Source: Streptomyces platensis | Lineage (GTDB): Bacteria > Actinomycetota > Actinomycetes > Streptomycetales > Streptomycetaceae | Direction: 5' to 3' | DNA: 64,000 bases | Assembly (NCBI RefSeq): GCF_008704855.1 | Contig: NZ_CP023691.1 | Span: forward strand, 7,192,001-7,256,000 | Shown: positions 25,783 through 34,551 of the stretch, in pieces | How the letters are laid out: the number at the start of each line of letters is the position of its first letter | Numbering within the stretch: the first letter of the stretch is position 1 | Program-made: the position numbers and the translations under genes | Notes under the pieces: generated by a model | Databases searched by the model: none | Told to the model about the DNA's origin: nothing | The model's input: only the letters and a program-made list of their open reading frames with translations

Positions 25783-26853
25783 TCAACGATCATCCGCCGA
25801 CACGCATTCCCGTGCAGCGGGACGGGATGCCCGAAACGCGGAGTGTTCCCGGGCACGCGCCGCGGGCGGGGCCGGGGGACCGCCCCCGGACGCGGGTGTG
25901 GAGCGGGTCGCGGCGGTGAGTTCGCAGAGCGCGAACGACCCGGCGCACAGCACCACCAGTCCGGCGCACAGCTCCAGGGCGCCGACCAGGCCCGGGAGCC
26001 CCTCGGGGACCGCGGCGGCGCCGGGGGAGAGGCCGTCGGTCACCGCCTGCCCGAGCCACAGACAGCCGCCGCAGGCGAACGCCGCGGCACTGCCGCACCA
26101 GGCCAGGAACAGCGGCGTACGCACCCGGAGCCCGGGCAGCGGGCCCGGCAGTACCAGGAGCAGCAGCCCGGCCGCGCCCGCGAGCGAGAGCAGGCCGGCG
26201 GCCCATTCCGACGCGGAGCTGATGACCGTACGGGAGGCCGCATCGGCCGCCGGGACACCCAGCGTCGAGCCCGCGCCCCACAGCACGTGCACGGTGCCCA
26301 GCGCCGCGAGCAGCACCGCGGCGGGCACCACGAAGATCCGCTGTAGCGCCCGGGTGCCGGTGTCCGGCAGCGCGCGCAGCGGACGGCGCAGCAGGCCGCC
26401 CCAGCGCTGATGTGCGTACAACACGAAGGCGCCGAGCAGGGTGACGGCCTCGACGGCGAAGCCGCCGTAGACCACGCCGAAGACCCACGGGGCGAGGAAG
26501 TTGCCGGTGGACAGCGGGTTGGCGGCGCCGGTGACCAGGGCGGTCGCGCTGCCGCCGGCGAGCCCCGTCATCAGTGGAATGAGCAGTCCGGACGCCATCC
26601 ACAGCGGGAAGGCCAGCAGCCAGGCCGGGGCACGGAGACCGGCCGGGCGGGTGAGGGTGTGGGCCACCACGGCGGCGACGGCGTCCAGGAGGAAGGTGAC
26701 GACATTGGCCGACACCCAGGCGGCGCGGCCGATGCGGTGGGTGTCCAGGACGCCGGGGTCGAAGCCCAGCACCCACAGCAGCTTGAGTGCGAGGTACGGG
26801 ACGCAGGCGACGACCGCGATCCGGCCGAGGAGCGTGAGACGGCGGTTATCCAT
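25783..26853 (-). CDS. Polytopic membrane protein, unknown
   Basis: A 356-residue protein of no family I can name with confidence. Eight or more hydrophobic segments are visible, for example LTLLGRIAVVACVPYLALKLLWVL, WVSANVVTFLLDAVAAVVAHTL, FAVEAVTLLGAFVLYA, PAAVLLAALGTVHVLW and GLLSLAGAAGLLLLVLP. Two cysteines lie close together in AFACGGCLWLG. The last 40 residues (TPASGGGPPAPPAARAREHS) are polar and probably cytoplasmic. It is immediately upstream of, and may overlap, the aldo/keto reductase start. Confidence 0.72.
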   Translation of the reverse strand: MDNRRLTLLGRIAVVACVPYLALKLLWVLGFDPGVLDTHRIGRAAWVSANVVTFLLDAVAAVVAHTLTRPAGLRAPAWLLAFPLWMASGLLIPLMTGLAGGSATALVTGAANPLSTGNFLAPWVFGVVYGGFAVEAVTLLGAFVLYAHQRWGGLLRRPLRALPDTGTRALQRIFVVPAAVLLAALGTVHVLWGAGSTLGVPAADAASRTVISSASEWAAGLLSLAGAAGLLLLVLPGPLPGLRVRTPLFLAWCGSAAAFACGGCLWLGQAVTDGLSPGAAAVPEGLPGLVGALELCAGLVVLCAGSFALCELTAATRSTPASGGGPPAPPAARAREHSAFRASRPAARECVSADDR

Positions 26854-26958
26854 GGCAGGAGCCTCGCGGCCGGCGGTCCGGGCAGCGTCCGTCCGGCGGA
26901 CGATCCCGCTCCGCCGGACGGGGGAGCGCCGCGGTGCCGGCCGGCGCCCCCGCTCCCG

Positions 26959-28785
26959 TCACGTCTGGTACAGCGCGTCCACCTCGACCGTGTAGGCCGT
27001 CTCGATCGCCTTGCGCTTGAGCTTCAACGACGGGGTCAGCAGCCCGTGTTCCTCGCTGAACTGGTTGGCCAGTATCCGGAACGTACGGATCGACTCGGCC
27101 TGGGAGACCAGGGTGTTGGCGGCGACCACGGCGCGCCGGATCTCGGTCTCCAGGTCCGGGTCGCGCACCAGGTCGGTGGGCGGCATCTCCGGCTTGTCGC
27201 GCATGGCCAGCCAGTGGGTGACGGCCTCCGGGTCCAGGGTCACCAGGGCGGCGATGAACGGCCGGTCGTTGCCGACCACGATGCACTGGGCGACCAGCGG
27301 ATGCGCCCGCACCCGCTCCTCCAGGCCCACCGGCGAGACCGTCTTGCCGCCGGAGGTCACCAGGACCTCTTTCTTGCGGCCGGTGATCGTCAGATAGCCG
27401 TCCTCGTCCAGTGCGCCCAGGTCACCGGTGGAGAACCAGCCGTCGTGCAGCACGGCATCGGTCGCCTTGGGGTCGTTGTGGTAGCCGTGGAAGACCTGCC
27501 CGCCGTACAGCCAGATCTCACCGTCCTCCGCGATGTGCACGGTGGTGCCCGGGACGGGGGTGCCGACGGTGCCGAAGCGGGTCCGCTCGGGCGGGTTGGC
27601 GGTGGCGGCCGCGGTGCTCTCCGTCAGGCCGTAGCCCTCGAAGATCCGCACCCCGGCGCCGGCGAAGAACAGCCCGAGCCGGCGTTCCATCGCCGACCCG
27701 CCCGACATCGCATGCCGCACCCGGCCGCCCATCGCCGCCCGGACCTTGCTGTAGACGACCTTGTCGAAGAACTGATGCTGCATCCGCAGCGATGCACTGG
27801 GGCCGGAGCCGGTCCCGAAGGCCTTGTGCTCCTGCGCCTCGGCATAACGGACCGCGATCTCGACGGCCTTGTCGAACGGTCCCACCTTGCCGTCCGCCTC
27901 CGCCCGGCGCCGGGCCGCGGCGAAGACCTTCTCGAAGATGTACGGCACCGCCAGGATGAAGGTGGGCTGGAACGTCTGGAGGTCGGGCAGGAGCGCACGG
28001 GCCGCCAGCTCCGGCTGGTGGGCCAGCTTGACCCGGCCACGGATCGCGGCGACCTGGACCATCCGCCCGAAGACATGCGCCAGCGGAAGGAACAGCAGCG
28101 TGGCCGCCTCGTCGCCCGGCTTGGAGTGGAAGACCGTCTCGTAGCGCAGCACGATGTTGTCGGACTCGGCCATGAAGTTGGCGTGCGTGATCAGACAGCC
28201 CTTGGGGCGGCCGGTGGTGCCCGAGGTATAGATGATCGTCGCCGTGGCGTCCGGAGTGACGGCCATCCGGTGGCGGTGGACGACATCGTCCTCGATATGC
28301 GCACCGGCCGCGGTCAGTTCGGCCACCGGGTCGGCGTCCAGCTGCCACAGCTTGCGCAGCTGCGGAAGCCGGTCGACGACCGAGCCGATGGTCATCGCAT
28401 GGTCCTCGTGCTCGACCAGACAGGCCGAGACGCCCGCGTTGTGCAGCATCCAGAAGACCTGCTCCGCCGACGAGGTCGGATACAGCGGTACGGACTGGAC
28501 GCCGATGGACCACAGCGCGAAGTCGAACAGGGTCCATTCGTAGCGCGTACGCGACATGATGCCGACGCGGTCGCCGAACCGGATGCCCTGGGCCAGCAGT
28601 CCCTTGGCGAGGGCGAGCACTTCGTCCCGGAACTCTCCGGAGGTGACGTTCTGCCAGTTCCCCGCGTCGTCCTTACGCGCCAGGGCGACGCGATCGGGAT
28701 CGGATTCGGCATGCTCGTAGACAGCGTCCGCCAGCCCGCCGACCCGGGGCGCGGTCGCCAGAGGCGGGACGGTGAACTCGCGCAA
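26959..28785 (-). CDS. Long-chain fatty acid CoA ligase (FadD-like)
   Basis: A 608-residue AMP-forming ligase that activates fatty acids with ATP and CoA. The P-loop is YTSGTTGRPKG (186-196). Other family motifs: LPLAHVFGR, IFEGYGLTESTA, WFSTGDLGALDEDGYLTITGRKKEVLVTSGGKTVSP, and the C-terminal LTPSLKLKRKAIETAY. Layout and length match the FadD15 type of actinobacteria, which lacks a membrane helix. The start is TTG with GAGGAG nine bases upstream. It is preceded by about 250 bases of non-coding DNA before the LysR gene end, so it probably has its own promoter. Confidence 0.93.
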   Translation of the reverse strand: MREFTVPPLATAPRVGGLADAVYEHAESDPDRVALARKDDAGNWQNVTSGEFRDEVLALAKGLLAQGIRFGDRVGIMSRTRYEWTLFDFALWSIGVQSVPLYPTSSAEQVFWMLHNAGVSACLVEHEDHAMTIGSVVDRLPQLRKLWQLDADPVAELTAAGAHIEDDVVHRHRMAVTPDATATIIYTSGTTGRPKGCLITHANFMAESDNIVLRYETVFHSKPGDEAATLLFLPLAHVFGRMVQVAAIRGRVKLAHQPELAARALLPDLQTFQPTFILAVPYIFEKVFAAARRRAEADGKVGPFDKAVEIAVRYAEAQEHKAFGTGSGPSASLRMQHQFFDKVVYSKVRAAMGGRVRHAMSGGSAMERRLGLFFAGAGVRIFEGYGLTESTAAATANPPERTRFGTVGTPVPGTTVHIAEDGEIWLYGGQVFHGYHNDPKATDAVLHDGWFSTGDLGALDEDGYLTITGRKKEVLVTSGGKTVSPVGLEERVRAHPLVAQCIVVGNDRPFIAALVTLDPEAVTHWLAMRDKPEMPPTDLVRDPDLETEIRRAVVAANTLVSQAESIRTFRILANQFSEEHGLLTPSLKLKRKAIETAYTVEVDALYQT

Positions 28786-29039
28786 TGACCCAGCTCCTCG
28801 TGGTGTTGCTCACAAGGCCGCGACCGTACCCCACCGTGACGGCATCCGGCAGAGCCGTACCACGTCGCGAACGCGGACGCCCAGGAAATGACCAACTGGA
28901 GAAATCGGGTTACTCCGGAGAAGCCGGGACACCGTTCGGCTGGTTCAACGCCGGACGATCACGGCGCCGGGACCATATCTGCACCAAATCTCTGCACGTG
29001 ACAGCGGATCGGTCGACCTGTCCGGTACGCCGTCGCGGA

Positions 29040-29903
29040 TCAGGGGAGCTGGAGGCGGTCGCCGCCCGCGAGGATCGCGTCGGCCAGTGCCTCCGCCGGG
29101 CCCCGCGCCGCGCGGTCGCGCTGTCCGTACACAAGAACGAAATCCACGCCGCCCAGTTCCGGAAGTCCGGCACGTGGCTGAATCTTGACCAGGCCTGGCG
29201 GGATCATGCCTCTCGTATGTGCCATTACGCCCAGGCCTGCCCTGGTTGCGGCAATCAGTCCGTTCAGACTTCCGCTGGTGCACGCGATGCGCCACTCCCG
29301 GCCCGCCCGCTCCAGCGCCTCCAGCGCGCGGGCACGGGTCAGTGCGGGCGGCGGGTAGACGACCAGCGGGACCGGCCGCTGCGGATCGAGGCGCAGCCGC
29401 TCGGCCCCCACCCACACCAGCCGGTCGCGCCAGACCAGCCGTCCGTGCGCGTCCTCTGGACGCCGCTTGGCGAGCACCAGATCCAGCCGGCCGGCCGCCA
29501 GTAGCTCGTGCAGGGTCCCCGACAGCTCGACGGTCAGCTCCAGATCGACCTCGGGGTGCTCCCGCCGGAACTCTTCGAGGACCTCCGGCATCCGGGTCAG
29601 CACGAAGTCCTCCGAGGCGCCGAAGCGGAGCCTGCCGCGCAGCCGGGTGCCCGCGAAGAAGCTCGCGGCGCGCTCGTTCGCCTCCAGGATCGTGCGGGCG
29701 AAGCCGAGCATCGCCTCGCCGTCCTCGGTCAGCTCCACGGCATGGGTGTCACGGGCGAACAGCCGGCGCCCGGCGGCCTCCTCCAGCTTCCGTACGTGCT
29801 GGCTCACCGTCGACTGCCGCAGCCCGAGCCGGTGTGCGGCCTGGGTGAAGCTCAGTGTCTGCGCCACGGCGAGAAAGGTGCGCAACTGGGCGGGTTCGAA
29901 CAC
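29040..29903 (-). CDS. LysR-family transcriptional regulator
   Basis: A 287-residue LysR-type regulator. The N-terminal winged helix is LRTFLAVAQTLSFTQAAHRLGLRQSTVSQHVRKLEEAAGRRLF (given here in parts as residues 7-49), followed by the linker helix and a periplasmic-binding-like ligand domain starting GRLRFGASEDFVLTRMP. Start GTG with GGAGAG close upstream. It is divergent from the SBF-type transporter gene about 216 bases away, the classic arrangement for a LysR regulator and its target, so it probably controls that transporter. Confidence 0.92.
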   Translation of the reverse strand: MFEPAQLRTFLAVAQTLSFTQAAHRLGLRQSTVSQHVRKLEEAAGRRLFARDTHAVELTEDGEAMLGFARTILEANERAASFFAGTRLRGRLRFGASEDFVLTRMPEVLEEFRREHPEVDLELTVELSGTLHELLAAGRLDLVLAKRRPEDAHGRLVWRDRLVWVGAERLRLDPQRPVPLVVYPPPALTRARALEALERAGREWRIACTSGSLNGLIAATRAGLGVMAHTRGMIPPGLVKIQPRAGLPELGGVDFVLVYGQRDRAARGPAEALADAILAGGDRLQLP

Positions 29904-30036
29904 GGCTCTCCGTTCCTGGCCGGCCCCTGGGGCTGCGGCCCCTGCGGCGCTTATCGCAGACCGGCATCACAGTGACCACGGTAAGCGGGGTTCCCGATGG
30001 CCGCAGCTCACGGCACCCTGGAGGGGCCCGCACCGG

Positions 30037-30112
30037 CCACCGTGCCCCGTGCCGCCGAACGACCGAAGCCGGCCCACCGTGCCCCGTGCACCGAGCCGCC
30101 GAACGACCGAAG
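30037..30112. repeat. Duplicated leader segment before the transporter gene
   Basis: A 32-base unit (30,037-30,068) reappears at 30,074-30,112 with a 7-base insertion (ACCGAGC). Shared ends are CCACCGTGCCCCGTGC and CGCCGAACGACCGAAG. The second copy ends eight bases before the transporter ATG, so it carries part of the presumed ribosome binding region. Confidence 0.85.
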
Positions 30113-30119
30113 AGAGACC

Positions 30120-31190
30120 ATGCGCCGCCCCCCTCTGTCCAAGCTCCCGTCCCGGCTGCCCGTGGACGGCTACCTCCTGGCGCTGGTGGGCACCGTCGCC
30201 CTGGCCGCGCTGCTGCCCGCCCGCGGGGCCGCCGCCTCCGTCGCCGAGGGGGCCGCCACCGGCGCCGTCGCGCTGCTCTTCTTCCTCTACGGCGCCCGGC
30301 TCCCGCCCCGCGAGGCGATGGACGGTCTGCGCCACTGGCGGCTCCATCTCACCGTTCTGGCCTGCACCTTCGTGCTCTTCCCGGTGCTCGGCCTGGCCGC
30401 CCGCGTGCTGGTTCCCCAGGTCCTGCCGCCCACCCTCTACACCGGCCTGCTGTTCCTGTGCCTGGTGCCGTCCACGATCCAGTCCTCGATCGCCTTCACC
30501 TCCCTCGCCCGCGGCAATGTCGCGGCGGCGATCTGCGCCGGCTCGTTCTCCAGCCTCGTCGGCATCGTCCTCACACCCCTGTTGGCGAGCCTGGTACTGC
30601 ACGGGAACGGCGGCGGCTTCTCCACCGGATCGCTCGTCTCGATCGTCTGCCAGCTCCTGCTGCCGTTCCTCGCCGGGCAGTTGCTGCGGCGGTGGATCGG
30701 CGACCGGCTGACCCGGCACAAGAAGGCCCTCGGCCGGGTGGACCGCGGCTCGATCCTGCTCGTCGTCTACGCCGCCTTCAGCGCCGGTGTGGTCCAGGGC
30801 ATCTGGCACCAGGTCTCCGCGCCGCGGCTGCTGTGCCTGCTGGGGGTGGAGGCCGTGCTGCTCGCGGTGATGCTGTCCGCCACCTGGTACGGCTCGAAGC
30901 GGCTCGGCTTCCACCGGGCGGACCGGATCGCGATCACCTTCGCCGGCTCCAAGAAGAGCCTGGCGGCCGGCCTCCCGATGGCCAGCGTCCTGTTCGGCGC
31001 CCAGGCCGGCCTCGCGGTGCTGCCCCTGATGGTGTTCCACCAGATGCAGTTGATGGTGTGCGCGGTCCTCGCAAAGCGCTTTGCGGCCACCGCGGGACCG
31101 GAGCCGGCGGTGGCGGCGGCGGGCGGCGCCGGGGGAAGCCCGGCGGCGGAGGCCGCGGGGGAGGCGGCGGTGAGCGGGGCGCGGCGGTAG
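30120..31190 (+). CDS. Bile acid:sodium symporter family (SBF-like) transporter
   Basis: A 356-residue membrane protein with about nine or ten hydrophobic helices in the SBF-like/BASS pattern. Visible markers are GAVALLFFLYGARLPPREAM (about 49-68), LLFLCLVPSTIQSSIAFTSLARGN, QLLLPFLAGQLLRRW and FAGSKKSLAAGLPMASVLF, the last being the conserved cation/substrate crossing region. The C-terminal 40 residues are Ala/Gly-rich and probably disordered. From family knowledge it may move an organic anion with sodium; the substrate is unknown. An AGAGAG stretch precedes the ATG. An in-frame ATG at 29,997 covers only the repeated leader. Confidence 0.9.
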   Translation: MRRPPLSKLPSRLPVDGYLLALVGTVALAALLPARGAAASVAEGAATGAVALLFFLYGARLPPREAMDGLRHWRLHLTVLACTFVLFPVLGLAARVLVPQVLPPTLYTGLLFLCLVPSTIQSSIAFTSLARGNVAAAICAGSFSSLVGIVLTPLLASLVLHGNGGGFSTGSLVSIVCQLLLPFLAGQLLRRWIGDRLTRHKKALGRVDRGSILLVVYAAFSAGVVQGIWHQVSAPRLLCLLGVEAVLLAVMLSATWYGSKRLGFHRADRIAITFAGSKKSLAAGLPMASVLFGAQAGLAVLPLMVFHQMQLMVCAVLAKRFAATAGPEPAVAAAGGAGGSPAAEAAGEAAVSGARR

Positions 31191-31211
31191 GGCGTCAGGC
31201 CGGACCGGCCG

Positions 31212-31250
31212 CAGGGCCCGCCCGGCGCGTTCACGTCCGGGCAGGCCCTG
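31212..31250. terminator. Bidirectional hairpin terminator
   Basis: A 14-position stem (CAGGGCC, mismatch, GCCCGG paired with CCGGGC, mismatch, GGCCCTG) and an 11-base loop, between the convergent transporter and sialidase genes. Confidence 0.6.
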
Positions 31251-31269
31251 GCTTCGTCCGCTGTGCTGA

Positions 31270-33216
31270 TCAGTTCTTCGCGGCCCCGCGTACCCGGTCG
31301 AGTGGCAGGCCGAGGACCAGCGGGCCGTTCGCCGGGGCGTTCTCGGTGCGTACGCGGGACAGTTCGGCGTCGGTCAGGGCCCGTCGGTAGACGCGTACCT
31401 CGTCCAGTGCGCCGGTGAACTGGACGCGGCTGTCGGGCTTCTGGCCGAGGTGTACGCCGAAGACCGAGCCGCGGCTGACCGACCCCGGGACATCGGGGGC
31501 GACGGTGGTCTCGCCGCCGTCCACCGTGAGCAGCAGCCGGCCGCCGCTGCGGCGTAGCGCCAGATGGTGCCAACTGCCGTCGTTGTAGGCGGAGTTGGTC
31601 ACCGCTTGGGCGCCGGCGGCCGGTTGGGCGCCGTCGACGGCCGTGATGCGGGCGACGATCCGGTGATGGGCGGGGTCGCCCGAGATCGCGACCTGCGGGG
31701 CCCTGGCGCCCACACCGCCCATCCACAGCAGCGGTTGTTCGCCGGTGGTGGCGGCGTAGCGGAACCACAGGCCGGCGGTGAAGTCGTGGTTCCCCAGGGG
31801 CAGGGCGCGGCGGAAGGGGAGGCGTACCGCATCGTCGGTGCCGTCGAAGGAAAGTGCCTGTCCGAAGTGGCCGTCGGTGCCTCGGGCGCCGCCCAGGACG
31901 AGCGCCGGCCGGGCGCCGGGGGCGGTGTCGCGGGTCGTGGGGTCCGGGGCGCGGCGGGGGCCGAGCCAGTCCTCGGTGAAGCGGGCGAAGCGGATCTCGT
32001 CCCGCGCGTCGACCGCACCGCCCTCGTACAGCAGGCCGGTGACCTCGGGGGAGATGGCGACCAGATCGGAGTAGCCGGACCAGTCGGTGGTGACCCGGGC
32101 GCCGCGGTCGACGCCCTCCCAGGTGCGGCCCTCGTCGTAGGAGGAGCGGATGGTCATGGTCCGGCGCCGGTCGGGGTCGGCGGGGGCCGCGAACAGGGTG
32201 CGGCCGCGGCCGCTGTGCGGGTGCGGCAGACGGAGCGCCGAACCCTGCACCATCGGGGTGTAGAGGTCGGGGAGGGCGCGGAACGGTGCGGTGAAGGAGT
32301 CACCGCCGTCCCGGCTGACCGCCGCGGTGCGATGGCCCAGGTCGCTGCCGTCCTGTTCGCGTCCGTTGACGTAGACCGAACCGTCGGAGCGTTCCAGGAG
32401 GGTCATCTCCGAGGGCTTCTGACGGAACGTCCCGTCGGCCGCGACGGGCCAGCTGTCCAGCGCGCCGACCTTCCAGGAGGCACCGCCGTTGTCGCTGTGG
32501 ATCAGGGCGGCATGGTTGGCGGTGACCCGGTGGTCCGCGTAGCTCTCGGCGTTCATGCTGAACACCAGCCGGCCCGCGTGCCGTCCACGGGTGAGCTGGA
32601 TGCCGTGCACGGGACCGGTGGCGTACCAGGAGTTCCACTGCGGAGGACGGATGCTGGCGCTCAGGTCACGGGGCGCGGACCAGGTCGCGCCGTCGTCGTC
32701 GCTGTACTGGAGGTGCGGGGTGCGATCACAGGGGACATCGCAGCTGAGGCCGTCGGCGCGGCCCTTGTTGTAGGTCTCGGCGAGCACGATCCGGCCGGTG
32801 CGGCGGTCCACGATGGGCGCCGGGTTGCCGTGGGTGTCACCGTTGCCGTGGTTGATGACCTGGAGCGGTCCCCAGGTCCGGCCGCCGTCGGTGGAGCGTT
32901 TGAGGACGAGGTCGATATCGCCCGCGTCGCCGCAGTCGTGCCGCCGGCCCTCGGCGAAGGCGAGCAGGGTGCCCCGCGGGGACTGTACGACGGCCGGTAT
33001 ACGGAAGCAGTAGTAGCCCGGGTCCTGGGAGGCCTTGAAGAGGATCTGCTGGTCGAAGCCGCCGGCGGGGATGCCCGGTGCACCGTCCGGTGCGGCGTGG
33101 ACGGGGGTGGCCGGCAGGAGGGCGAGGGCTGTGGCGGTCAGTGCGGCGAGCAGGGCCGCTGCGCGGCGGCGGGGTCTGCTGCGGGGGCTGGGGTGTGCGC
33201 GGAGAACTGACGTCAT
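31270..33216 (-). CDS. Secreted exo-alpha-sialidase with C-terminal LamG-type domain
   Basis: A 648-residue secreted glycosidase. Residues 1-42 are a signal peptide with an arginine-rich start (RSRPRRRAAALLAAL...PVHAAP). The six-bladed propeller has the FRIP motif (71-74) with the first triad arginine and five Asp boxes: STDGGRTW (109-116), SDDDGATW, SDNGGASW, SRDGGDSF, and SYDEGRTW (359-366). R286 and R357 are likely the other arginines, and Tyr382 in SGYSDL is the probable nucleophile. From about 440 on, a LamG/concanavalin-like domain (DFTAGLWFRYA, WHHLALRRSGGRLLLTVDG, FTGALDEVRVYRRALTDAEL) probably binds glycan. It should release sialic acid outside the cell. Confidence 0.95.
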   Translation of the reverse strand: MTSVLRAHPSPRSRPRRRAAALLAALTATALALLPATPVHAAPDGAPGIPAGGFDQQILFKASQDPGYYCFRIPAVVQSPRGTLLAFAEGRRHDCGDAGDIDLVLKRSTDGGRTWGPLQVINHGNGDTHGNPAPIVDRRTGRIVLAETYNKGRADGLSCDVPCDRTPHLQYSDDDGATWSAPRDLSASIRPPQWNSWYATGPVHGIQLTRGRHAGRLVFSMNAESYADHRVTANHAALIHSDNGGASWKVGALDSWPVAADGTFRQKPSEMTLLERSDGSVYVNGREQDGSDLGHRTAAVSRDGGDSFTAPFRALPDLYTPMVQGSALRLPHPHSGRGRTLFAAPADPDRRRTMTIRSSYDEGRTWEGVDRGARVTTDWSGYSDLVAISPEVTGLLYEGGAVDARDEIRFARFTEDWLGPRRAPDPTTRDTAPGARPALVLGGARGTDGHFGQALSFDGTDDAVRLPFRRALPLGNHDFTAGLWFRYAATTGEQPLLWMGGVGARAPQVAISGDPAHHRIVARITAVDGAQPAAGAQAVTNSAYNDGSWHHLALRRSGGRLLLTVDGGETTVAPDVPGSVSRGSVFGVHLGQKPDSRVQFTGALDEVRVYRRALTDAELSRVRTENAPANGPLVLGLPLDRVRGAAKN

Positions 33217-33360
33217 GGTCCGGCCTGCCCTTCGAGGCATCGGCGTCGGGTCATCAGGACATCCCACGTCCTATGTGTGCATCGCGACGGAAGCTACTGC
33301 CGCGTGCGGACCGCGACAAGGAGCGTGCGTCGGTTCTCCGTGCCGCAGCCGGAATTCACT

Positions 33361-33398
33361 CTCCCGGCCCGCAGGCACTGCGCCGGGTGGGCCGGGAG
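33361..33398 (-). terminator. Hairpin terminator
   Basis: A perfect 10-pair stem (CTCCCGGCCC with GGGCCGGGAG) with an 18-base loop, about 76 bases past the oxidoreductase stop and before the sialidase upstream region. Confidence 0.45.
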
Positions 33399-33474
33399 CG
33401 CCGACTGCGGTGCGGGGGCCGGGAGTGCCGCGTGGGCCGGGTGCCCCGAATCTGCCGTATGCCCCCGCCGGGCC

Positions 33475-34416
33475 TCACGGCCGCAGTACCACCTTTCCGA
33501 GGTTCGCCCTGGCCTCGATGATCTCGTGCGCCTCGGCGGCCTCGGCCAGCGGCAGTTCGGCATGGACGGCGGCCCGCAGCCGGCCGGAGCCCGCCAGCTC
33601 CCACAGCTGTGCCCGGTGTTCCTCGTACAGCTCCCGCTGGACGGTGGAGAAGTGGCGCATCGTCAGCCCGGTGATCGTCTTGGCGCCCGCCAGCAGTTCA
33701 TACGCCGGGACCGTGCCGCCACCGGAGTTGAAGAAGATCAGCCGGCCGCCGGGGGCCAGCGCGGCCAGGGCGCGCGGCAGCAGCTCGCCGCCGACGCCGT
33801 CCAGCACGATGTCGACGGGCGCGCCCCAGGACTCCTGGTCGTACGTCACCACCTCATCGGCCCCCAGCTCGCGGAGGAACTCCGCCTTGGCGGCCGAGCT
33901 GACGGCGGCCACCACCCGTGGCACCCCCTGGAGCTTGGCCAGTTGGACGGCGAGATGTCCGGTGCCGCTGGCCGCGCCGGTGATCAGTACGGACTCGGTG
34001 CCCTGTGGTGCGGCGGTGCTGAGCGCGGCGAGCGCGACATGCCCGCTGCGCACCAGCGCCACCGCTTCCACGGCGCTCGCCCCGTCCGGTATCCGGCTCG
34101 CCAGAAAGGCGGGGGCGAGGGCGAGTTCGGTGTACGAGCCGGTGAGGGTGAGTGAGGTAACGCGGTCGCCGGGGGCGAAGCCGGTGACGTCCGGGCCGAG
34201 CGCGACGACCGTACCGGCGATCTCGCCGCCGGGCGTGGCGGGCAGCGGATCGCCGCCGCCGTTGCCGTCGCCGCGCACCCGCCGTACGCACGGCAGCGTG
34301 ACGCCGATGGCCTCCGTACGGACCAGGAGTTCACCCGGGCCGGGCACCGGCGCCGCCGCCTCCTCGACCCGCAGCACGTCGGGACCACCGTAGGAATGGA
34401 ATCGGACGCGGCGCAT
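33475..34416 (-). CDS. Zinc-independent medium-chain oxidoreductase, MarR-linked
   Basis: A 313-residue quinone-oxidoreductase-like enzyme. The GroES-like domain starts MRRVRFHSYGGPDVLRVEE, and the NADPH-binding motif is ITGAASGTGHLAVQLAKLQG (about 145-164), with SG in place of the more usual GGVG. No structural zinc cysteines are present. GGAGGTG lies six bases before the ATG; a longer frame upstream covers only promoter DNA. It is divergent from a MarR regulator with shared operator-like repeats. I infer an inducible detoxification enzyme for quinones or electrophiles; the inducer is unknown. Confidence 0.9.
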   Translation of the reverse strand: MRRVRFHSYGGPDVLRVEEAAAPVPGPGELLVRTEAIGVTLPCVRRVRGDGNGGGDPLPATPGGEIAGTVVALGPDVTGFAPGDRVTSLTLTGSYTELALAPAFLASRIPDGASAVEAVALVRSGHVALAALSTAAPQGTESVLITGAASGTGHLAVQLAKLQGVPRVVAAVSSAAKAEFLRELGADEVVTYDQESWGAPVDIVLDGVGGELLPRALAALAPGGRLIFFNSGGGTVPAYELLAGAKTITGLTMRHFSTVQRELYEEHRAQLWELAGSGRLRAAVHAELPLAEAAEAHEIIEARANLGKVVLRP

Positions 34417-34461
34417 GCGCAGCACCTCCAGGTGTGTCGGCCGGTGAGCACCGGCAGGCTT

Positions 34462-34530
34462 CATTGGGTGGCCCAACGATATCCATAAACCATGGGGGCT
34501 TCCAATGGTTTTTCGTTGGGCTCTCCAATG
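34462..34530. promoter_or_regulatory. Inverted pair of 17-bp operator-like elements plus inner palindrome
   Basis: CATTGGGTGGCCCAACG (34,462-34,478) and, on the opposite strand, CATTGGAGAGCCCAACG (34,514-34,530) match at 14 of 17 positions, sharing CATTGG-NNN-GCCCAACG. Between them AAACCAT (34,487-34,493) faces ATGGTTT (34,505-34,511), and CCAATGG occurs again at 34,502-34,508. All of it lies between the divergent oxidoreductase and MarR genes, where the regulator should bind. Confidence 0.75.
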
Positions 34531-34551
34531 GGTTCTCGGTACGGTGGTCCC

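Noticed and set aside
31564..33210. 548-codon open frame opposite the sialidase
   Set aside because: The sialidase frame holds all catalytic motifs; the other strand gives only Gly/Val-rich low complexity.
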